A stretch of 22,147 nt of DNA from Candidatus Mcinerneyibacteriota bacterium (GTDB lineage Bacteria; Macinerneyibacteriota; Macinerneyibacteria; Macinerneyibacteriales; DSCS01): positions 1 to 22,147 of the forward strand of contig JAFGWL010000032.1 in NCBI GenBank assembly GCA_016937175.1. The letters are read 5' to 3'. Below are positions 6,901 through 14,000 of the stretch, one piece after another. The position numbers were made by a program, and so were the translations under genes. Under the pieces are notes generated by a model, which saw only the letters and a list, made by a program, of their open reading frames with translations, was not told the origin of the DNA and made no database searches. Numbering within the stretch: the stretch's first letter is position 1; every line of letters begins with the position of its first letter.

Positions 6901-7980
6901 ATGAAAAGGCTGACAGGATCACTCCTCCTTCTCCTTTTTATAACTTCTCTCTGTCTCTCCAGCCCTGAAGTCACAGTCTCCTTTAAAAAGAACTATACAT
7001 CTCTTGATTTTACCGGAATCAAAATCAGTGAAATCGTGCCATACCCGGGAGAGGATAAACTGGTCCTTAAGGTCACGTCTCCTCTTCGCCCGAGCCACAC
7101 TGTGGTCGATTACCGGGCTGTCAAGACGATCTCTTTTTATCAAGACCGGATCGAAGTCCTTCTCGCCTACAGCCGCAATTACTCCTTTTCGGGATCGATT
7201 CTCATTATCGTAGATTCTTTCCCCCAGACGGCCTTTGCCCGTTCACAAGTGACTCAGGTCCGGAGCCGGCCTCAGCATGATGCCCCGCTGGAATCAGAAC
7301 TTATCCGAGGTTCCCTCTGCCGGATCGTAAAAAACAAGAAAAGCTGGCTCTATGTGAAAATTCCTGATCAGAAGGGTCATGCTGGCTGGGTCCGGGAAGA
7401 TGATCTGGATCTTCTGATCGCCCACGGCCTCTCTCTCGATCAGGTCGTCTCAGAAAAAAGGATCATCATGACAACCCCGGATGGCGGCCAACATCCCCTC
7501 CAGGGAGGGACTCCCTACCGTATCTTAAGTCGGGATGAAGAGCAGTTATATATCGTCCTGGCTGACGGAACGAAAGGGACCATCCCTACCCCTTCTCCGG
7601 CCGATTCCTCCTCTCTCAGAGACAGGATCATCAGGACAGCCCGGGATTTTATCGGAGTCCCTTACGTCTGGGGAGGAACCAGCAGCCACGGGCTTGACTG
7701 TTCAGGCCTCACCTGGCTTGTCTACCGCATGAACAATATCACCATTCCGCGGGACGGGACTCCCCAATACAAGTATGGGAAAAAAATAACCAAAAGCAGC
7801 CTTCAGCCCGGCGACCTTGTCTTCTTTTCCACATTCAAACCGGGGCCTTCTCATGTGGGGATCTATATGGGGGATTCCCGTTTCATCCACGCCGCCACTG
7901 AAGGAGTGCGTATCTCCTCCCTCGATGAGCCCTACTACGCTCAAAGGTTTTACGGAGGTGTTACCCTCCTAAAGCCTTGA
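6901..7980 (+). CDS. SH3-domain NlpC/P60 peptidoglycan endopeptidase
   Basis: Predicted periplasmic D,L-endopeptidase that cuts peptidoglycan stem peptides. The 359-residue protein has a signal peptide (1 to about 20), a beta-rich AMIN-like region (about 23-107), SH3-like repeats (about 117-170 with HAGWVREDDL, and about 178-228), and a full NlpC/P60 domain (240-359). Catalytic residues are in place: Cys267 in LDCSG, His318 in SHVGIY and His330 in FIHAA; YVWGG (255-259) and LQPGDLVFF are also family marks. The Cys before the cleavage region has Leu, not Ala/Gly/Ser, in front, so a lipoprotein signal is unlikely. Translation starts three bases after the AMIN gene. Its stop is six bases from the stop of the convergent ABC gene. 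Confidence 0.93.
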   Translation: MKRLTGSLLLLLFITSLCLSSPEVTVSFKKNYTSLDFTGIKISEIVPYPGEDKLVLKVTSPLRPSHTVVDYRAVKTISFYQDRIEVLLAYSRNYSFSGSILIIVDSFPQTAFARSQVTQVRSRPQHDAPLESELIRGSLCRIVKNKKSWLYVKIPDQKGHAGWVREDDLDLLIAHGLSLDQVVSEKRIIMTTPDGGQHPLQGGTPYRILSRDEEQLYIVLADGTKGTIPTPSPADSSSLRDRIIRTARDFIGVPYVWGGTSSHGLDCSGLTWLVYRMNNITIPRDGTPQYKYGKKITKSSLQPGDLVFFSTFKPGPSHVGIYMGDSRFIHAATEGVRISSLDEPYYAQRFYGGVTLLKP

Positions 7981-7986
7981 CAGGAG

Positions 7987-8718
7987 TCAGTATTTCAAAA
8001 CTTTGGCAAGAAACAGCCTCAGGCGCTCCTCAGCGGGATAGTCAAAGATCTCTTCCGGAGTCCCTGCTGCAGCTACGGTTCCCTCATCAAGAAAAAGGGC
8101 ATAGTCGGAAACGATTCTGGCAAATCCCATTTCGTGAGTCACCAGAATAAGGTCTTTCCCTTCTTCCCGCAGCTCCTCGATGACATCCAGGACTTCTGAG
8201 GTAAATTCGGGGTCAAGAGCTGATGTAGGTTCATCGAAAAGCAGAAAAGAGGGACTGACTGCCACGGCACGGGCAATAGCCACACGCTGTTTCTGGCCAC
8301 CTGAAAGGAGAGCCGGTTTTTTTTCAGCGTGCAGAGAGAGCTGAAACCTCGCTAGAAGCCCCATGGCATGTTCCCGGGCTTCTTCCTGCCCGTATCCGTG
8401 GACATGGACAAGGGGAAGCATAATATTCTCCACAGCGGTCATATGAGGGAAAAGGTTGTAGGATTGAAAGACCATCCCCATGGTCTTCCGATATTCTCTT
8501 AAGGAGCTTTCTTCCGTGGGGATAGGCTTTCCGTTGATGATGACCTCCCCTGCTTCCGGGACAAGAAGCCCTGCAAGGATCCTGAGGAAAGTGGACTTGC
8601 CTCCTCCGGAAGGCCCTATGATGACCAGAGAGCGGATCCCGTCGAGGTGAAGAGAGATGTCGGACAGGACTTTTTTTTCGTCAAAGGCCTTAGACAGCCC
8701 CCTTATATCAAGTTTCAT
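7987..8718 (-). CDS. Polar amino-acid ABC transporter, ATP-binding protein
   Basis: Cytoplasmic ATPase that powers the importer encoded with the next two upstream genes. The start chosen is the ATG at 8718 (243 residues); the frame stays open to 8844 but that is permease shadow. Walker A is GPSGGGKST (35-43), Q-loop Q85, signature LSGGQ (138-142), Walker B LLFDEP (159-164), D-loop SALD and switch His195 (THEMGFA). This matches the GlnQ/HisP/ArtP class. The gene overlaps the permease by 11 bases. It ends convergent with nlpC. The amino acid transported cannot be read from the ATPase. Confidence 0.95.
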   Translation of the reverse strand: MKLDIRGLSKAFDEKKVLSDISLHLDGIRSLVIIGPSGGGKSTFLRILAGLLVPEAGEVIINGKPIPTEESSLREYRKTMGMVFQSYNLFPHMTAVENIMLPLVHVHGYGQEEAREHAMGLLARFQLSLHAEKKPALLSGGQKQRVAIARAVAVSPSFLLFDEPTSALDPEFTSEVLDVIEELREEGKDLILVTHEMGFARIVSDYALFLDEGTVAAAGTPEEIFDYPAEERLRLFLAKVLKY

Positions 8719-9505
8719 AGGAAAAAGCCCTTTCCAGTCGTTTAGAAAGATTCGAAATAGGATATGTGATAAGAAGATAGCCCAAAGCCAAAGGGAGGTA
8801 GCTTTCCAGCGTAGAGTAGGTGTAGGCGTTGACTTCCTGGGCATTGAGAGTAAATTCGCTTACCGAGATAATGGAGAGCAGGGAAGAGTCTTTGATAAGA
8901 GAGACCAGCTGGCCTGCCAGAGGAGGAAGGATACGTTTGAAGACCTGGGGAAAGATGATAAACCGGTACTGTTGAAAACGAGTCAACCCCAGAGAACGTG
9001 CTGTTTCAAGCTGTGTCTCACCGATGCTGTCGATACCAGCCCTGATGATCTCAGATATATAAGCTCCGGCAAAAAGCGAGAGGATCATGACTCCGGTCAC
9101 ATAACGGTTCTGGACACGGAAAGCATCTGCAATAACATAAAAAAAGACCAGGATCTGGACAAGAAGCGGCGTCCCCCGGATGATCTCCACATAAAAACGG
9201 CTGAAAAAGTAGAAGGGAAGAAACCTTGATTTCTGGCCCAGGGCGAAAAGCGACCTCAACAGGAAGCTGACAATAAGGGAGAAAAAGGAGAGGACCAGCG
9301 TCATCCCCAGGCCCCGGATGAATTTGGCCCGGTAGGCCCAGACTCCGGCCCAGTGAAAATCATACTCCAACCGAGAAAAGGAGAAGATGAAGATCAGAAG
9401 GATAAAGAGGGCGACCAGGAAGGCATTCAGCAGAGTCGACGGGCAGGGAGACGGAGCTTCCCGGTCAGATTCCCTTAAAAAACAGTTGAACCATTTTTTC
9501 GTCAT
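8708..9505 (-). CDS. Polar amino-acid ABC transporter, permease (HisM/GlnP family)
   Basis: Integral membrane subunit of the importer, 265 residues. An extra N-terminal helix (about 25-45) precedes the canonical permease core starting with FIRGLGMTLVLS (62-73). The conserved EIIRGTPLLVQI (107-118) follows, then the EAA loop GETQLETARSLGLTRFQQY (162-180), which docks on the ATPase, and LPPLAGQLVSLIKDSSL, all standard for the HisM/GlnP/ArtQ family. A single permease gene implies a homodimer. It starts 12 bases after the receptor gene and overlaps the ATPase gene by 11 bases. Confidence 0.93.
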   Translation of the reverse strand: MTKKWFNCFLRESDREAPSPCPSTLLNAFLVALFILLIFIFSFSRLEYDFHWAGVWAYRAKFIRGLGMTLVLSFFSLIVSFLLRSLFALGQKSRFLPFYFFSRFYVEIIRGTPLLVQILVFFYVIADAFRVQNRYVTGVMILSLFAGAYISEIIRAGIDSIGETQLETARSLGLTRFQQYRFIIFPQVFKRILPPLAGQLVSLIKDSSLLSIISVSEFTLNAQEVNAYTYSTLESYLPLALGYLLITYPISNLSKRLERAFSYET

Positions 9506-9517
9506 CGTTTTTAATTC

Positions 9518-10315
9518 TCAGGGAGAAAAGAAGAACGGGATCCCCAGTTCCTCAAAGGTCTTCTTTTCCTCTTTGAGATACTTGTCAGCCAGCCTTTCAA
9601 ATCCGCCGCTTTCTTTGAATGATCCCAGAAATTCGTTCACTTTCCGGTGGAGCTCAACATCATCTTTACGCATGGCCATTCCCCAATATTCGAAATCCTT
9701 CTGAAAAGGTTTCAAGATCGCCCGGGTCGTGTCACGGTTCTTCTGCCAGTTCGTCAAAATCGTCATCTGGTCATAGATAAAACAATCAGCTTTTTTCTGA
9801 ACCACTTCAAGAACACAAGCGCTCTCTTTATCAAAGACATTGATCCTGGCCAGGGGAAAATGCTCCCGGGCGTAGAGATGGCCTGTAGTCCCTTTTTTAA
9901 CAGCGATGATACGCCCTTTCCGATTCAGGTCTTCGACCTTCTCCACGGGGGAATCCTGAGAAACGAGAAGAGCCAGATAAGCTTTGGAGTAGGGTTTTGA
10001 GAAGGTGACCGACTGGCTCCGCTCTTCGGTGATAGTCATAGACGAGATGACAATATCGATCTTCCCAGTCTTCAACGAGGGGATCAGCCCGTCAAAGCTG
10101 ATATTCCATATCTTCACGGGGCGTCCCAAGAATTTTCCCAGTTCATGAGCCATGTCCACACTTATACCTGTAGGGTTTCCTTCTGTATCTGTCATCTCAA
10201 AAGGCGGATAGGCCAGTTCCATCCCTACATTCAGGATATTTTCTTCGCGAGGTCCGCAACCCCCAAAAAGCAACAGGCTCACAAAGAGTATGATACCGGT
10301 GACCTTCCCTTTCAT
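9518..10315 (-). CDS. Amino-acid-binding lipoprotein of the ABC importer
   Basis: Solute receptor of SBP family 3, 265 residues. The signal ends in lipobox LLFGGC, so Cys20 should be lipidated and anchor the receptor to a membrane facing the periplasm. Family signatures are NVGMELAYPPFEMTD (29-43), SVDMAHELGK, FDGLIPSLKTGKIDIVISSMT and TEERSQSVTFSKPY (97-110). The Arg in that last motif usually pairs with the ligand carboxylate. The ligand (Gln, Arg, His, Cys and others are possible) cannot be fixed. A strong ribosome site (AAGGAGGG) precedes the ATG, nine bases after the DUF4197 gene. Confidence 0.94.
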   Translation of the reverse strand: MKGKVTGIILFVSLLLFGGCGPREENILNVGMELAYPPFEMTDTEGNPTGISVDMAHELGKFLGRPVKIWNISFDGLIPSLKTGKIDIVISSMTITEERSQSVTFSKPYSKAYLALLVSQDSPVEKVEDLNRKGRIIAVKKGTTGHLYAREHFPLARINVFDKESACVLEVVQKKADCFIYDQMTILTNWQKNRDTTRAILKPFQKDFEYWGMAMRKDDVELHRKVNEFLGSFKESGGFERLADKYLKEEKKTFEELGIPFFFSP

Positions 10316-10324
10316 ATTCCCTCC

Positions 10325-11047
10325 TTAAAGGTTTCCAAACACCCGTCTCAGGATATCTGAAGTCCTGGCGGCGGGGTCTTTCCTGATCTTCTCCTCTTCA
10401 CGGGCCAGCAGCAGAAAGAGTCCATCCAGGGCTCTCCCTGTCACGTAGGAGTCCAGGTCTTCATCCAGGATCTGGACAGGCAGAGTTCTGATCTTTGTTT
10501 CGATATCCTGATAATAGGCGGTGACTCCCACTTCACTCATGGCCTTTCGGACAAGAGGTTTGAGCAGAGAAGAGAGACGGTCATAGGATTTCGATTTAAA
10601 ATAGTCGGTGGCAGCCCTGTCCCCCCCGTTCAGGATCCCCCAGGCGTCTGAAAAGGTCATCCCTCTGATGACATCCCAGAAGACATCCAGAGCCAGAGGC
10701 GCCGCTTTCTCGGCAGCTCTGTTCATGCTACGGTGAAACTCCTCGACACGGCTGCCGAAACCAGCCATCTTCAAAAGATTTTCCGCTTTTCGGATCATGG
10801 GAGGCAGAGGGATCCTGATAGCTCCGTCAGCCCAATATCCGTTTTCTTCACCGGCTTTCTTAACTGCCCTCTCGGCTCCTGTCCTCAGAGCCTCTGTCAA
10901 TCCCATGATGACTTCCTCCTCTGTCAGTGAGCCTGAAGCACCCCCTGTCAGAAGATTTCCCATTCGTTCCATATCTCCTACGGTACAACTATAGAGCAAC
11001 GTTCCCAGACACAATAACAGAGCCAGGCCCTTTAACCGTTTTTTCAT
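10325..11047 (-). CDS. DUF4197-family lipoprotein
   Basis: A 240-residue protein of the DUF4197 family, function unknown. The N-terminus is a lipoprotein signal ending LLYSC (Cys21). The mature part shows family-like stretches: [18 protein letters not shown], the [17 protein letters not shown] stretch, and a C-terminal [20 protein letters not shown] with [11 protein letters not shown], a typical DUF4197 ending. AAAGGAGG four bases before the ATG is strong. It lies 51 bases after the giant kinase/GGDEF gene. A TTGAGA-like -35 box is visible in the gap, but the -10 (TAAAGA) is poor, so a separate promoter is uncertain and read-through is possible. It precedes the ABC importer by nine bases, so it is probably in the same transcript. 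Confidence 0.88.
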   Translation of the reverse strand: MKKRLKGLALLLCLGTLLYSCTVGDMERMGNLLTGGASGSLTEEEVIMGLTEALRTGAERAVKKAGEENGYWADGAIRIPLPPMIRKAENLLKMAGFGSRVEEFHRSMNRAAEKAAPLALDVFWDVIRGMTFSDAWGILNGGDRAATDYFKSKSYDRLSSLLKPLVRKAMSEVGVTAYYQDIETKIRTLPVQILDEDLDSYVTGRALDGLFLLLAREEEKIRKDPAARTSDILRRVFGNL

Positions 11048-11098
11048 ACGGCCTCCTTTTTTATCTTTACTTTGACAATAATCCCTTTCTCAAGATCC

Positions 11099-14000
11099 TC
11101 ATGCCTGTTTCCGGGGCCGTGACAGGCTGACTTTCTCATAAATGATCTGCCCCACTAAAGAAGCAAAACTCTTTTCCAGATGAATATTGAGCGAAGAGTC
11201 CTGGTTGTCATAGTAGACCGTGCCTCTTCTGGATCCCCGCGCTGACTCGTAGATAGATACATGGGTATCGGTCAGGTACGATGATGTCTCGTTACTTTTC
11301 AGGGCCCCTTCAGGAAGCGGATAGACAGCCCATCCCTTTTCATCTCCGATTTTGACGACAACAGTCCCGTTGAAAAGTTCGGTCAGGACAGCATTAGCCC
11401 GATCGACAACAGTTTCAAGGGACTCTGAATCGGCCCTGATCTGGTTCAACCGTACAAGGCAATCGATCTTCTCTTTTTCTCTCGCCGGGTTAGTGATAAC
11501 AGCCTGTCTCTCCCGCTTCTTCATCTCATCGTGACGGACGTCCGCCCATGAAGTCACACGGTTCCGTCCGGCCTCTTTGGATTCAAAAAGGGCATGATCA
11601 GCCTTCTCTATGAGTTCATCCAGGATCTCTCCGTCGTCGGGATAGAGAGCGACACCAAGGCTGACGGTGACTTTCTGTTTTTCCGCAAGATTCTCCTTTT
11701 CACAAGCCCGGCAGATGCGCTCTGCGATCATCAAGGCCTCGCTCCTTTTCTTCACCATGAGCGCAAAAATAAACTCTTCCCCCCCGTAACGCCCGATGAT
11801 GTCGATATGACGCGTGGATTGTGTGAAAACCCGTGCGATCCCTCTTAAGACCTCATCCCCCTTTTTATGGCCGTATTCGTCGTTGATGCTTTTGAAAAAA
11901 TCGATATCTCCCATGATCACAGCCATCTTTCCTCCGCTTTTCCGCTGCCGTGCCAGGAGGTCTTTAGACAGAGAAACCCAGCTGTCACGTTTATAGAGTC
12001 TTGTCAGGGGATCGATAAGAGCTGTCTCTTTCAGTAGGTTATAATAGAGAGTCGCGTTGGCATACTCCCTCATATAATAGAGAGGTTTCAGATCCTTCTC
12101 TTTTGGCCTGGTTACCCCTTTTTTGGTATCAAAATAGAAACAGCCGCTCATGGAAAGCATAGTGCTGAAGGAAGAACTCTTCTGTCCTTCAGCAGAACGG
12201 GCCACAGCGATATCGATAATGGGAAAGGCAAAAGCTTCAAATATTCCCCGGTCTTTCATAGGGTCGGGACTTTCCCAGAAATGTATGATATCCTCTTCAA
12301 CAAAAAGCTGCTTGTTTAGAAGTGTCTCGATGACAGGCTCTTCTTCATAATGATACATGGGATCATAGAACTCTTTCCTTTTGATCCACTTCTTGACGGG
12401 GTCGAACTCAAAGTAGATGCCCCGGGTCACATCGTATATATCCATGACGTTTTTAATACAGACTTCTGCCAGCTGTTCCACTGTCAGCATATTCTGATAA
12501 TGGGCTCTTTGATAAAAGGAGCTCTCATTTTTCTTTCGATAGGCCCGGGCTTTGGAAGACAGAGATTTGATATACTCTTCCCCCGTGGTCTCCAGAGGAC
12601 GGATCCCTTTTTCTGTCAGAGTCATTTCATGCATCTGCCAGAAAGGAGTCCTCCTGACCAGGGCAAACTCCCCTTTTCCCAATCCTCTGCGGGCCTGTTC
12701 CATCATCATAAGATAAAATGCAGCCAGATTCGCCTCTTCTACAGAAAATTCTTCAAGTCCGGAAAGCGCCACATGCAGAAAAAGCATCTTGACGGTAAAA
12801 AAGTGAGCATCCCCCATGACCACAAGTTCAGGATGGGGATGAAGTCCCGCTTTCAGAAGAAAGAGCTCCACAGCATATTGATACTGAGGTTCTGTTTTAT
12901 TACTGTATTCTGTTAATTCCTTATCAAGTAGCGTCACGATCCTTTTAAGTGTTGGGTGAAGTGCTTCAATGGGAAAGAGATAATAAGTCAGAGCTGCATA
13001 GAGATTGTAGAGTTTGGCGGGATTATCAATAAAATAGGAATCCCGGGATACAGACTCTGCAAGCTGAGCGGCCGGATCGGCCCCCTGGCGGTAAAAGAGC
13101 GTCAGGACTTTGAGGATAAAGTATTGGAAATATTGCCTTGTCTCCTTCTTCTTTTCATAAAAAGGCTCGACTTTGTGAAAATACTCTTCCATCTTATCCA
13201 TGCGTCCCAGATGATACCAGGCTCTGGCATAAATGGTATAAAAGGAGTGGACGGATTCGACACTGTCCAATTTATCTACGAGGGGCTCGAACTTTTTGGC
13301 GATCTCCAGCAGCTCTCCATATTTAAAATCGAGGATATAGTTTTCCATAAGATTATTGACGGCGGTAAAAAGAACCGGATAAGCCTCTCCCCTCTCCCCG
13401 CATTCGATGGCCTTCATGAGGAATTCCGCATGTTTTTCGGGCCTGTTCATCTCATAATAGACCACCGCTGTATTATTGTAGACAATGGCCTGAAGCATAT
13501 CATTATGCATTTCACGGGCGATACGGCCCGTGGTCTGGTAATATTCCAGCGCTTTTTCCGGGTTTCCCCTGTTGGCGATCCCTGAGACGTTATAAGCGGA
13601 AAAGACCATATCCCGGGGCAGCTCCTCTTCATGGCTTTGGGCAATTTCCAGCATTTTCGCACCCAGTTCCGAAAGCATGGTAAAATCATTCATTCGCAGA
13701 TAGGTCGATGTAATCGCAGAAAAGAGAGCAAACCGTGTCTCAAAATGAAGCTCGTCCAGGAGCGGCTTTATCCGCTTTTCAAACAGTTGGATCGCTTCCT
13801 CTGAGAGGGCATGGTTGGAGAGATACTCCAGAAGAGAGGCTGATACTTTCAGCCAGAGCTTTTCAGGGAGCAGGTCCTTTTCATCGAAGATGGCAGCGGC
13901 CTCCCTGGCCCTTGAAAGGCCGGCTACATCAGTCCTGAGAGCCACAGAGAGGGCCTTGTATTTCTCTTCCCGGGTACGGGCCAGCGCATCCATTTCATTG

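Noticed and set aside
7955-7970. GGAGG/CCTCC hairpin at the 3' end of nlpC as an intrinsic terminator
   Set aside because: The stem is only five pairs, is still within the coding region and lacks a T-tract.
8719-8844. N-terminal extension of the ABC ATPase to 8844
   Set aside because: It is the shadow of the permease gene; ATPases of this class begin a few residues before the KLDIRGLSK-like strand, as with the ATG at 8718.
11048-11098. Promoter before the DUF4197 gene
   Set aside because: A TTGAGA box is visible but the only -10 candidates (TAAAGA, AAAGAT) match poorly and give 18-19 base spacing; not strong enough to list.
11100-11150. GCCTGT/ACAGGC inverted repeat at the end of the kinase/GGDEF gene as a terminator
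   Set aside because: It is inside the coding sequence, has a 13-base loop and no T-run.
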